Below, piece after piece: positions 22,950 to 34,210 of a stretch of DNA of 64,000 nt. Position numbers and translations under genes: made by a program. Location: positions 14,143,582 through 14,207,581 of the forward strand of contig NC_063262.1 in NCBI RefSeq assembly GCF_019578655.1. The letters are read 5' to 3'. The notes below the pieces were generated by a model. The model was not told the origin of the DNA. It worked only from the letters and a program-made list of their open reading frames with translations, and did not search any database. Source of the DNA: Ricinus communis (taxonomy: Eukaryota; Streptophyta; Magnoliopsida; Malpighiales; Euphorbiaceae). Positions within the stretch are counted from its first letter, which is position 1, and the number at the start of each line of letters is the position of its first letter.

Positions 22950-23435
22950 TCATGCAAGACCAATCCCATCAATAGCACAAATAGCATGAACATGGTGAGC
23001 GGGAGAACTATCAAATGGGAGTAAACTAAAAGTGACACAGTCATCCCCTACATTAAGCTCTAGCTTTCCCTCAAACACGTCTATTTTAGCTCTAGCCGTG
23101 GCAAGGAAAGGTCTCCCAAAAATCAAAGGCACACCATGCTCATTATCTATATCCATAACCACCAAGTCTACATGAAATATGAATTTATCTACCTTGACTA
23201 GCACATTCTCTACAATCCCCCTAGGAAGCTTAACAGAATGATTAGCTAATTGAATGCACATCCTGGTGGGTTTTGCCTCCCCCAAACCTAGCTTACTGAA
23301 TATACTCGTGGGCATGACATTTATGCTAGCACCTAAATCAGCTAATGCATCATCAACACACAAGTTACCCAAAGTGCAAGGAATAGTAAAACTCCCTGGA
23401 TCATGATGTTTCTCTAGTAACTTGCTTTGAAACAC
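22950..23435 (-). pseudogene. Retroviral-type aspartic protease, element A
   Basis: 161 codons remain open. Motifs: ADLGASINVMPTSIFSKLGL (active site D-L-G-A-S), TRMCIQLANHSVKLPRGIVE, VDLVVMDIDNEHGVPLIFGR (the I/L-G-R flap-side motif) and PFLATARAKIDVFEGKLEL. This is the Athila/Tat-type gag-protease, which would cut the gag polyprotein. The catalytic region looks intact, but the frame upstream towards gag is broken by stops. Confidence 0.85.
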
Positions 23436-25244
23436 TGTTGAGCACTATTCATTAAGCTTAACATATGCTACCTCCTCCAGCTTCCTTTTGCTGTTAAGTA
23501 TGTCCTTCAAGAATTTGGCATACTTCGGCTTCTGCTTCAATACATCGATAAAAGGCAAGTTAATATGTAGTAATCTAAAAATATCCAAACACTTACTAAA
23601 CTACTCATGCGCTTCTACTTGCTTCAGTCTAACAGGATAAGGAATCTTGGGTTAATACTCCCTAATTGGGATTGGTTTCACCTTTTGCCTCTCAGGTTCC
23701 TTAACCTTACTGTTCGCCTAAACCTGCACTTCAATAGTTGAATCGTCAAAGACAGGCTTAAAAGGACCTGAAACGAACTTACTTAAACGTAAAGTGATGG
23801 CGTTCACGTGCTCTTTCGGGTTAGACTCAGTGGTGCTGAGGAGCGCTCCTTGTTGCCTCTCAGACAACATCTTAGAAATCTGCCCAATCTGACTTTTCAA
23901 GTTCTGAATGGACGTTTGCTGATTTTTAAGAGCACTGTCGGTCTGCTAGAACCTCGTTTCAGTAGACGTGACAAACTTCATCATTAGCTCCTCTAAGTTA
24001 GATTTCTTCTCGGGTGGTGGAGGAAGTTGTAATGGTCAACCTTGCTTCATCGTAGTTCTTCTTGATCACGATCTCTGGCTTCAGTGGACCTTAGGCGTTG
24101 TTGTTTCTCCAACTGAAGTTTGGATGATTACGCAAGCCGAGGTTGTATGTATTATTGTATGCGTTGCTCTACTGTCTATGTGCATTACCAATGTAGTCTA
24201 CCTGTTCAAGGTCAGCAGAAACAATAGAAGATGAAGAATTAGAAGTTAAAGCAAACATACCTCTCGCATTACAGTTTGCATCGTAATGCGGGCCACTGCA
24301 AAACTCGCAGCTTATCTGGGCTGCATGAACCTGCATCTGAAGCTGGTCTAACTTCTTGGTTAGAAGCTCCACTTGAGTTGCCAAGGCTGCTACGGAGTTC
24401 AAATAATTGACCACTTCCTGCCTCACTGGTCAGCTCCTAGAAGACTGCCACTAATAATTGTTCATGGCCATCTTCTCTATTAAGTTCTGAGCTTGCTCGG
24501 GCGTCTTACTGTTCAGCGTCCCTCCTGCTACTGCATCAACCATCTGTCTAGTAGCAAGGTTCAAACCACTGTAAAATGTCTGAACTTGCATCCAGACTGG
24601 TAGACTGTGGTGTGGACAGCATCTCAACAAGTCCTTGTATCTCTCCCAAGTATCATACATGCTCTCGTTTTCCATCTACACAAAAAAAGAAATATCATTC
24701 CTCAATTTAGCAGTATTAGCTGGAGGAAAGTACTTGTAGAGAAATTTCTCAGCCAATGATCTCCATGTCGTAATAGTGTTGGCTGGGAGCGACTGCAACC
24801 ATATTTTTGCTCGGTCCCTCAGAGAAAAAGGAAACAGCCTCAACCGAATGGCATCATCAGTTGTTCCATTTTTCTTGAAGGTATCGCAGATCTTCAAGAA
24901 GTTGGCGATGTGAGCGTTTGGGTCCTCGCTCGACAGTCCCCTAAATTGTATACTATTTTTCACATCTGTATCACGTTTGGCTTTATTTTAAAATTGTTGG
25001 CTACCACAGGTGGTCGCAATATACTCGTCTGTGTCCCCTCAAGAGAAGGTCTAGCAGACTTGTACATTGTTCTGGTTTCATCCGCAGCCCGATTGTTGTC
25101 TCCCATCCCTGCTGGTCTATTCACAAGGACTTCAAACTCTATTTGCGCCTCTTCTTCTTCTTGCATACGCTTCCTCAACAAATGGAGGGATCACTCTGGT
25201 TCAGCAAGAGGGTCTACAGGAGTAGGATTAGAGCTCCTGGTCAT
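23436..25244 (-). pseudogene. gag of element A
   Basis: Starts MTRSSNPTPVDPLAEPE at 25244, then a TGA at codon 18, then continues RKRMQEEEEAQIEFEVLVNR. The retrotransposon gag domain follows ([75 protein letters not shown]), then a knuckle CEFCSGPHYDANC (C-x2-C-x3-H-x4-C), and a linker with ENQ/QIGQISKMLSERQQGALL and HVNAITLRLSK leading to the protease. Gag forms the virus-like particle. Several stops remain. Confidence 0.85.
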
Positions 25245-25371
25245 AAACTACCTGAAACGAAAAGGCAACAATCAAAGAACATAAGAATAAATCCAATAAT
25301 AAAGAATATATAAAAAAAATGAAAAGACAAAAAATAAAAGATTGACAAAAACACAAATTCACACAAAAGTT

Positions 25372-25387
25372 CTCCAGTGACGGTGCC
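25372..25387 (-). other. Primer-binding site of element A
   Basis: Minus strand TGGCACCGTCACTGGAG, six bases inside the 5' LTR end. It is a changed form of TGGCGCCGTTGCCGGGGA, the tRNA-Asp type used by Athila elements; element B has the better-preserved copy at 52461. Confidence 0.8.
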
Positions 25388-25394
25388 AAAAACT

Positions 25395-26859
25395 TGATAG
25401 GCTGTTTATGTAGCTACAATCTAAGGCATTGAACCTATCGATATAGACTAACACTAATTGTGAGTATCAAGGTCGTATTCTCGGGTAAGGGTGATCCTAG
25501 AACTACTGCAACATTTTATAATATCTAACCCTAATAAAATCAATGATGTTGCTACTCTATAATTAAATGTAAACAAGTGATTAACTAAGTGTCAGACAAA
25601 CTGAAAGGATTTAGTAAAACAATCAAAGGAAAAAGCAAACCCAAGGGAACCTAAGCTAGTTGGATTTTAGTGAAGATAGAGATTATATTGATTACCAATT
25701 GCAATTACCCATGGATGAATTCTTAATTGAATTTGGTTTCCCTCTCGAGATAATCAAATTCCTAAACCTAATAACCTAAAGTTGGAATCTCTTCCTAACG
25801 ATCGATTATTAAATTAGTATTAAGCTTTAACCCACCTCTATTAAGCTTTGTTAATTCTTAATCTGGCTAGTCAATTACCCTTATCTCTAAGTGATCATTA
25901 ACCAGTTCTTGCTATTCAAATTTCCAATTACGAAATAAATTTCTTAATTACATAAAGCAATCTAAAAACCACAACTCACAATGTCTCATGAATAATGTGA
26001 TTTCTCATTAATAATGAAAGCAAGAAGAGACAAGCATTGATAATCAAAATCTCATAAGCATTAGAATCAATCCAACAACATAGGAACCCTAATGGGTTTG
26101 ACAAATTTAGTTACTCATTAAAGGTAAAAATAAATTCAGAAAAGTAAATTGAAGGCATGTACGCCATTCTTCTTCAAGTTGGATGAAAAACCCTAAATTC
26201 CTGATTCCGAATGATGAACCCTAATTTGCCTCTTGAATGCCCCAAATCTCCTTTTGATCTTCAATTTGATGTTAAAACCAATGTAATCCTTCCTCCAATA
26301 GATGAAATGGTCTTCTAAAGTCGAGTATTGAAGTCTAGGAAAAGATGGCTTATGCTTGTATATATGAAATCAAGTCAGAAAATCGAATCCTAATTTAATA
26401 AATCGCATTTGCCTATATAAATCTCTCAGCACGGCCCTGGTCAAGCCCATGTTGATCAGCACGGGCATAGTCCAGGCCATGCTGGACCTCCGCATCCCGC
26501 AACTTACATCTTCTTCCTCGCCGTGCCCTCGCCGGTGTTGACCCACCACGGGCCGTGATTGAGGCTGTGGTGGCTTCGAAAATCATGCCAAAATGACACT
26601 CTTGAAGGTCAAGTGTTGATGATTCAGCACGGCCAGAGTCCAGGCCATGCTCAACCTTGAAATGCTAGTCCTTGCTCAATTTTGATGGATTCTGGTTTGT
26701 GATTGCGCGTATTTCCCTCGATTACTGATAATGTCCCTCAACAATAACCTGAAACGTGAAAGGAACTAAAAGATAAGTGATTCTGGTATAAAACAAGATA
26801 AATATGCATAAAAATATAAACAATTGGGCATATAAACATGTATAAAATGATGCACATCA
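25395..26859 (-). mobile_element. 5' LTR of element A
   Basis: 1465 bp, partner of 14978-16442. Minus-strand order: TGATGTGCATCA, GC-rich block (26420-26680), TATA-like TTTATATAGG (about 26412), leader, conserved boxes, CAGCCTATCA. Flanked on its outer side by GTAAG. Confidence 0.93.
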
Positions 26860-26864
26860 GTAAG

Positions 26865-27990
26865 GAAGATTATTTGAAAGGAGAAAGAACTTGAAGGTAC
26901 TTAGCAATTTTTGTAATGTAAGAAAAGACAAGAATTGCACCATTTTGGGTGTTTCTAAGGTGAAGAAAATGATCAGGAAAGAATTTGGAGGTAAGAATTC
27001 GCTTACCATTGATCATGACAAAGAGGAAGAGGAGATCCTTTTAAGGCACTTTTTCCATCCTATTGTCTCTTGCATGGATGTTTGTGGCTATCATCTTATA
27101 CACTACCTAATGAACAAGAGATTTAAGATATTTTCAGTGGGAGTCTTTTGAGTGAATCTCTTTGGTAGATATTTGTCTCCAAAATTGGAAAAGAGAAAAG
27201 GGCATTTTGACAAAGTTTTTTTATGATGAAAGAAAGATGCCCTCTCTCTTGGGACTCAAAGGTGGAAAAGCATTGAGGTCTAATAAGGGTCTTTTTCTCC
27301 CCAAGGAGCCTAAATTCTATCCCACTAACTCATCCCCATCCCTCTTTTTGTTGATCACTAAGGTGGAGAGAAACTCCTTAGTGAGGTTTTCATACCCTAA
27401 ATCTAAGAATTGAGGTAGAAAGAATTATTCTAGACTTACATTTTCTAGAAGAGAATGTACTTCTTCAGAAATTCCAAGAATGTACTTCTTCAGAAATTCC
27501 TAGTTTGGTAAGTGCTTCCTTATCAGAAAATCGATTTGCTTGAGTCTCCTTCCTTTCTATTATCATGAACTTTATTCTAATTTCATTATCAACACTTTTC
27601 ATCCTCTCTTGAATGGATTCAGAAGAAGAACATCTCCTAACAGATTTTCTTGACCTCGTGATTAAGATCGATTGTGCTATTGAAGCACGATTGTACTATT
27701 GAAAAATCAGTCACAATGGCTATAATTTTTAGAAATTGCGATCGCGCTTTAGAAACACAAATGCACTTTTAGAGTCAGTTTTGAGTTCTCATAGGACCCA
27801 TAAAGTGCGAGCGCCCTTTTAAACCATGAGCATGTTTTTTGCAAAATTTTCAAAAATGAAAGTTATGTTTAAAAGGAGAGAAATATGGAAGACATAATTT
27901 GATCACTTGATTTAATTTGAGAGTATTAAGATGCACAAAGAGTTAGAGCTAATCTCTTATGCCAACTAGAATTTCAATACTCTAAGAGTT
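26865..27990. other. Unassigned stretch between element A and the copia element
   Basis: About 1.1 kb. Two short plus-strand open frames (26891-27151, 86 codons; 27162-27413, 83 codons) lie near each other but match nothing I recognise. A 25-base phrase (AGAATGTACTTCTTCAGAAATTCC-like) is repeated at about 27450 and 27476. The right part (27650-27900) has words such as GGGCGCTCGCAC (minus) that also occur in the copia 5' LTR. It could be copia 3' non-coding sequence or what the copia element inserted into. Confidence 0.3.
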
Positions 27991-27999
27991 CAAAATAGA

Positions 28000-28539
28000 G
28001 ATGCATAATGATCACACCGATATGAATATCATAATAAAAATGTATAGATATTGCATGACAAAACCACTCATCAAGACATTACCAAATAAAAATTATGCTA
28101 GAGTGCTTCCATCAATCATTCATAGTTCTCTTTTAATGATGTTTAATCTCTTCTCATTTATGAGTTTTGTGAAGATATTGACTAATTGGTTAGTTGTAAA
28201 TTCTAATACTACAACACCACTTTGTATATGATCTTTCAAGAAATGATGTCTAATATCTATATGCTTGCTTCTAAAGTATTGAATATGATTCTTAGAGAGA
28301 TTTATAGCACTTGTATTGTCACATTTAATAGGAAGATGATCAATCTTTCTCATATAATCTCTTACTTGTTACTTCATCTAAAGGATTTGCGTGCAACAAC
28401 AACTCGCTGCCACATATTCGGCTTCTACAGTGGAGAGAGCAACCAAAACTTGTTTCTTACTAAACCAAGATACTAAACATTCACCTAAAAAGTGACAAGT
28501 TCTGAAAGTGCTTTCTATCTAAAAGGCTTGATTGGCTAC
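28000..28539 (-). pseudogene. Copia RNase H, C-terminal part
   Basis: Minus strand: TCHFLGECLVSWFSKKQ, VALSTVEAEYVAASCC, then (84-codon frame) MRKIDHLPIKCDNTSAINLS, HIDIRHHFLKDHIQ and the domain end with IFTKLINEKRLNIIKREL. These are the standard copia RNase H landmarks (CDNTSAI, KHIDIRHHF). A stop and shift lie near 28360. It is separated from the RT by the solo LTR at 28540-29887. Confidence 0.9.
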
Positions 28540-29887
28540 TGATGCAACCTACACCTAAGGCAGTGAACCTATCGATGCAGCCTAGCACTAGTGAGTATCA
28601 AGGTCGTATCCCTAGAGATCGAGTGAACCTAAAGTTACTACTGTTCGCTATGTTATCTAATCTGAAATAAGGTGTGAGAAGTCAAAATTACTTAACTAAT
28701 GATTATGAATGCAAATAAATAAATGAACAATAACTGATAATCGAAAGACAATCGTAACAAAAGAAGCAAACCCGAAGGGAACCTAAGTGATGGAATTCTA
28801 AGGTTGATTTTATAAATTACCAATCTTGCTACCCGTGCCTAAATCCTGAATCAAACTCGGCTCCTCTCTCGAGCTCACCAAGTTTCTAAACCTGCACTAA
28901 CCTAATGGAATCGCTTCCTATCAGATTATTACAGATTAGCGTTAAGCGTGATTTAGAGCTATTAAAAGTTGTTAATTCTTAATCCGACGAGTAAATTAAC
29001 CTTATCTCTAAGTGTTAACTACCAGTTCTTACCGTTCAATTTCCAGTTGTAACAAGCATTTCTCAATGTCAAGAAACAACCCAAAAGATAATTAATTCAA
29101 CATCTCAAATTAACTGAATCAAACTTTATTATTAAACAGCAAGAAGATTACAAGAATGGCAAATAAAAATCTTATAATTAAATAAAATCCATCAACAAAG
29201 GTGAACCCCAATAGGTTCGGTAGCCCTAGTTACTCATAATGAAAGAAACAAATACAAAAGGAAATAAACAACAGAAAAAGAAATGGAACATGTAACCCCT
29301 CTTCTCTCGAATCGGAGTGGAAATGTCGCAAGCATTGATTCTGAAACCAGCCTCAAGTATGGATCTCATATGTCTCGGTCAATCGTCTAGAAACTTCAAT
29401 CTTTGCTTGAATCTCCCAAATCAATCTTTGAACTGATGTTGGTCTCCCAAAATGTCAAGAATAAAGGTATAGAAGTAAGGGGTCGCGCGCGTAGAGAAGT
29501 CCAAAAATTAGAAGCGGAACCTTGTCTCATTTTACGTGCGCCTACTTATAGGTAGAAGTGCCCTAGCCCGTGCCATGGCCCGTGCCACAGCCCATGCAAC
29601 GGGCAAGGGAGGCCATGCAAATGTGTATGGCCATGCAATTGCTCGTGCGAAGGCCTTGAATTGCATGCTAATCAAGGAATCGACTCTGACAAACATCTAA
29701 TATGCGTAAATCATCCATATAGCTTGGTTTCTGCCCGAAAATCAATCAATTTCCCATCAAGGAGTCTGAAAACCTAAAAAACTCATAAACATACGAGAGT
29801 GCGATCAAACAGGAATAAATATGACTCAAATACACGAATAAACGATTATGGGTCTAGAGGCGGTTAAGTATAAGAGAGAGCTGATCA
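28540..29887 (-). mobile_element. Solo LTR inside the copia element, no target duplication
   Basis: 1348 bp, plus strand TGATGCAACCTACACC...GAGCTGATCA. It has the Athila-like family boxes (AAGGTCGTATCCC, CTCTCGAGCTC, GGAATCGCTTCC) and a short GC-rich block (29560-29650). The flanking 5-mers (GCTAC and TACCT) do not match, and about 70 codons of copia RT/RNase H between the flanks are absent, so a deletion removed one border or two LTRs recombined. Confidence 0.8.
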
Positions 29888-30740
29888 TACCTCTTTAGAG
29901 CTTTTCATTTACACTTTTATCCTTCTCATCTTTGTCCAATTTTATTATAATTCTCATGGTGCATTTTTGCTACTTTGCAACCATCCATCTCGAATTTTTT
30001 TAAGAGTTCTCTTGTGTACTTGGATTGGTTGTTAAATGTTCCATCCTTATTTTGCTGGTTTTGAAAACCAAGAAAGAATTTAAGCTCTCACATCATGCTC
30101 ATTTCAAATTCTCTAGTCATACACTTAGCCAAATCCTTACAAAGCAATTCATTAGTAGCATCAAACACAATGTCATCAACATAAATTTGAACAATTAGAG
30201 TATCCTGCTTGTGTTTCTTTACAAATAGTGCAATATCAATCTTTTCTTTTAAAACACTATTTTCAATTAAAAAGAAACTAAGTCTTTTGTACCAAGCTCT
30301 AGGAGCTTGTTTCAATCCATACAAGGCTTTAGTCAATTTGAGAATATGATTAGAAAACTTATGACTTTCAAAATCTGGAGGTTGCTCAACATAGACTTCC
30401 TCCTCAATAAATCCATTTAAGAATGCACTTTTCACATCCATTTGAAATAATTTGAAATTCATGTGATATGCATAAGCTAAGAGTATTTTAATAGCTTCTA
30501 ATCTAGCAACCGGAGCAAAAGTTTCACCATAATCAATGCCTCCTCTTGGTTGTAACCTTTTGTAACCAATCTAGCTTTATTTCTCGTGATAGAGCCTTGC
30601 TCATCTAACTTGTTTCTTAACACCCATTTACATCCAGTAATTTGGTGATTCTTAGGTCTAGGAATAAATTTCCACGCTTTGTTTTTCTCAAATTGGTTGT
30701 GCTCATCTTGCATAACAATCACACAACTCTCATCATTTAA
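29888..30740 (-). pseudogene. Copia reverse transcriptase (SIRE-like)
   Basis: Minus strand from 30722: [48 protein letters not shown], then (124-codon frame) [52 protein letters not shown] and [23 protein letters not shown]. The active site YVDD is intact. The wording matches the SIRE/Maximus group of Ty1/copia. Frames are joined by shifts and stops near 30480. The C-terminal end after 29890 keeps KLDKDEKDKSVNEKL and RGMI. Confidence 0.92.
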
Positions 30741-32100
30741 AGCCTCATCAATGGTCCTTAGCTCAATTTGAGAAACAAAGGCTAGATACTTAAAGCTACT
30801 AGTTTAGAACCAGTACTTACACCCTTTGATAAGTCTCCAGTGACTTGAGTAGGAGGATAATCCCTTTTGCAGTTCCACTCCTTGAGAAGATTTTATGAAT
30901 TTTCTAACGCTTAAGGATCTTGAGTTGCATGATGATTTCATTATTTTTCTTGATTCTCCTCTATGGATTTATCAACCTCTTTTGATGGATCATCATCACT
31001 AACTTTAAGCTCCTCAAGTCCACCTACAAAATCATTCACACAAATACCTTACCCAAGATCAAGCTTATTTGATTCATCAAAAACTACATTCATAAACTCT
31101 TCAACTAATAAGGTGCATTTGTTAAAAACTCTATAGGCTTTGCTTGACGTGGAATAGCCTAGGAAGATTCATATATCTGTTTTATAGTCAAAATTTTCAA
31201 GATCTTTCTTGGTATTTAAAATGTAGCATTTGCATCCAAATACTCTAAAATATGAGAACTTAGGCTTTCTTCCATTCTAAAGCTCATAAGAAATTTTATT
31301 TAGTAAAGGTCTTCTAAAAACTCTATTTGCAACATAATAACTAGTGTTAACAGCTTCCGCCCAAAAGTAAGAAGTAAGTTTATACTCATTGAGCTGTTCT
31401 AGCTATTTTCACTAGTGTTCTATTTTTTTTCTTTCCATAACTCCATTTTGTTATGGTGTCCTAGGAGACGAAAAATTGTGTGAAATTTCAAATTCTTTGC
31501 AAAGGTTTTCAAAAAAGATCATATTTTCAAATTCTTTTCAATGATAACTTTGTATGGAGGAAATCAAATATCCTTTCCCATTTTGAACACGTTTTGTAAA
31601 TGACTTAAACATGTCAAATGCTTCATTCTTATAAGCAAAGAAATTAACCTAAGTAAATTTAGAGTAGTCATCAACAATCACAAATGCATGTGACTTTCCA
31701 CCCAAAGTAGCTACTCTTGTAGGTCCAAACAAGTCCATATGTAGTAGTTGAAGTGGTCTAGAGGTACTTACAATGGTTTTAGACTTAAAGGATGATACAT
31801 GTTATTTTCCAATTTGATATGGTTCACAAGGCTTTTCTTTGATGAACTTCACTTTAGAGAGTCCATTCACTAGCTCCTCTTTGGCTAATTTATGTAGAAG
31901 CTTCATACTTGCATGACCAAGTCTTCTATGCCATAGCCAAGATCATCATTAATAGACACAAGGCACTTGAAAGATTGATTAGCAACTTTGTGTAGGTCAA
32001 TTCTGTAGGTGTTGCCACTTCTTTCTCCTTTGAATATCACATTTTCATCCACTAGGGCATTAACAAGGCATCCATTGGAGTCAAAAGTAACATTATTGCC
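30741..32100 (-). pseudogene. Copia integrase region, decayed
   Basis: No long open frame, but minus-strand translation shows LLHMDLFGPTRVATLGGKSH, FVIVDDYSKFT, then SSIQSYH-stop-KEFEN where the family has SDHGGEFEN (second catalytic acid lost), then NFSSPRTPXQNGVMERK (third acid kept), and later the FGRKxxx / LEYLDANATF connection region. It would join the cDNA to the genome; it is dead here. The C-terminal variable region (30750-31100) shows only scattered similarity. Confidence 0.8.
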
Positions 32101-32353
32101 TTTGTCACAATTGACTTACACTTAACAAATTATGTTTCAATCCATCAACTAAGAAAACATCATCAATGAAAGATTTACCATCCTTACCAATGGAGCCGAT
32201 GCCAATTACCTTACCCTTGGCATCATCTCCAAATGTAACTTTGCCTCCATTGTAATTCTTGATATCCACAAAGAGGATTTTGTCACCCGACATGTGCCTT
32301 GAAGATCCACTATCAATATGCCAAAGATTTGTGCTTGTGGATTTAAGATACAC
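32101..32353 (-). pseudogene. Copia protease
   Basis: 82 codons open. WHIDSGSSRHMSGDKILFVD is the copia protease active site (D-S-G, usually DSGCSRHMTG); then VTFGDDAKGKVIGIGSIGK and GLKHNLLSVSQL, the standard end of the domain. It releases the proteins of the copia polyprotein. The frame ends at a stop soon after. Confidence 0.9.
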
Positions 32354-34144
32354 CTACAAAAGAAGGTTAAATCACTTGATTTTAGGTACCCAAGCAGGTT
32401 ACGCTCTTTGAAATTAGCTTTTGAAAATCCATCTACAAAGAGATGCAGCTTCCTTGGCATTTAACATTGATATGTCAAACTCTAATGCAATAGTGGCAAG
32501 TGACCTTGGCATTATGTGAAAAGTTAGATTTGGTCTTCTTAGCCACTTTTTCTTGAGGTTTGGACCTCACATGATTCACATCATTACACATGCATGAGCA
32601 AGACTTATTAATTTTTGATTTTCTATACATGAATGCATGTCTTGCTCCTTTTGGCTTAGCCTTTGGAATATGTGTACCTTTCCCTTTCTTTTAAACGGTA
32701 GGTTTAATATGTGCTTTGCTCTTTGAGATTCTATTAGAGTTTCTCTCAACAATTGGAGGTTGAGTTCACAAGGAGAGGTCTTTGAGATACAACTAGTGTA
32801 TCAAGAGACTCTTTCCCTTAGTGAAATCTTGAAATTGAATTCTTAAGCTCCTTAACTTCATTTTTCAAAGAAATGTCTTCTTGAAAAAGCTTTTCATTTA
32901 AAATTTTATCCAATGATTTCTTTAGATCCTTATTGGAAGTTTTTAAAGAAGTAGTTTCTTTCTTTGACCTCTTAAGGTCTTCTTCCAAGCTTGAGCACTT
33001 GTTTTTATAAAAATTTAGTTTTGAAAGCATATTTTGTAAAAGTTCATCCTCATCATTTAACACATTATCACCAAAAGAATGAGAAGCTGAATAAGAAGAA
33101 GAAGAATTGCATGAATGAGAAATGGAGCATACCTTATGAGAATGAGGATGAGGATAAAGATGCGTCACTCCAAGTAGCTTTCAAGCCTTTTTTTCTTTTC
33201 TTTGTCTCCCTTATTCCTCTTCAAGTATTTGGAAGAATCCGGCTTGATGTCTTCTTGCTTTCCACACTCATAGCAAGTGAATTCATTTGGAGAAGGGTTT
33301 CTTGCTTATGAAAGGCTTGTTGGTTCTTCTTTTAGTCTCAAGAATTCTCTTGACATGCTTAGTGATAAGGGCCACATCAACTCTCTCACTTTGAGCTTCC
33401 CTTTGATCTTCATCATTGCTTAGAATATTTTTTCCTCTTGAGCTCTTATGCTAGCCTTGAGTGCTAGTGCTTTCTTCTTTCCACTATATGTATCAAATTC
33501 ATCCTTGACAAGAGACATCTCATAGGTTAGAAGTTTTTCTATGAGAATATCCGTAGAAATCTTCCCTAGGTCTTTATTTGCTTCTTCAATACTAGCCACT
33601 CTAACACCATATTTATCCAAAGGAAGACTCTTAAGGGTCTTATTGTTAATATCCACTAGCTTATAATGCTTCCCAAGTTTCTCATGTTGTTGATGATGGT
33701 AAGAAGCCTATTTGTCATGTCGGTGATGGATTCATTTGGCTTCATCTTAAATATTTCATACTCGGTGACGTACATTTGGATCTTTCTTGATTTAACTTGC
33801 TTGGTACCTTTGTGATTTTTCTCCAAGGTAGTCCAAATTTGATGAGCTGTAGTGTAATGTTGCATTCTCTCACATTCTTCTCTAGAGAGGCAACTCACCA
33901 GAATGGCCATTGCTTGCTTATTCTTATGATTATGCTTTTTGTGAGTATCCACCCATTCTTCTCTAGGGAGAATCCTTTCTTCACCATTTCTGACATCGGT
34001 GGGAGCCATCTAATCCTTCATCACATAGTCCCACACTTCATTGTCATATAAATCCAAATAGATTTCCATACGGAATTTCCAAAAGGCATAGTCGGATCTA
34101 TTAAAAAATAGCTTGAGGTGTTGAGGTCCTTCATTGGTTGCCAT
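32354..34144 (-). pseudogene. Copia gag
   Basis: Starts MATNEGPQHLKLFFNRSDYA at 34144; WKFRMEIYLDLYDNEVWDYV; a TAG after VMKD; then MAILVSCLSREECERMQHYT, AHQIWTTLEKNHKGTKQVK and NESITDMTNRLLTIINNM, the UBN2/gag-polypeptide landmarks. A coiled-coil-like stretch with many K, E and S follows (33168-32818), then a zinc knuckle CHYCIRVxHINVKC near 32460-32510 with a stop inside it. Gag builds the particle. It is broken by at least three stops or shifts. Confidence 0.88.
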
Positions 34145-34185
34145 TAGTCTTTACACTTGTGATGAAGCTTGATAAGAGTGTTCTA

Positions 34186-34197
34186 ACTCTGATACCA
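34186..34197 (-). other. Primer-binding site of the copia element
   Basis: Minus strand TGGTATCAGAGT, matching the 3' end of initiator tRNA-Met, the usual copia primer. Confidence 0.8.
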
Positions 34198-34210
34198 TTT
34201 TTTATCCATT

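Larger units (their letters stand above)
14978..26859 (-). mobile_element. Element A: complete non-autonomous Athila-like retrotransposon
   Basis: 11,882 bp. Both LTRs are 1465 bp (14978-16442 and 25395-26859) and begin TGAT and end ATCA. The target duplication GTAAG is perfect (14973-14977 and 26860-26864). Internal order on the minus strand: primer site, gag, protease, short pol tail, GC-rich block with TATA box, intron, ATHILA ORF-1-like gene, internal hairpin/G-rich tract, [solo LTR 17173-18616], terminal hairpin, polypurine tract, 3' LTR. No RT, RNase H or integrase is present. It must have moved with enzymes from a partner element. Confidence 0.93.

Noticed and set aside
26865..27990. 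3' LTR of the copia element
   Set aside because: Length would fit, but no convincing similarity to 34211-35334 could be found by eye beyond a few shared GCGC words.
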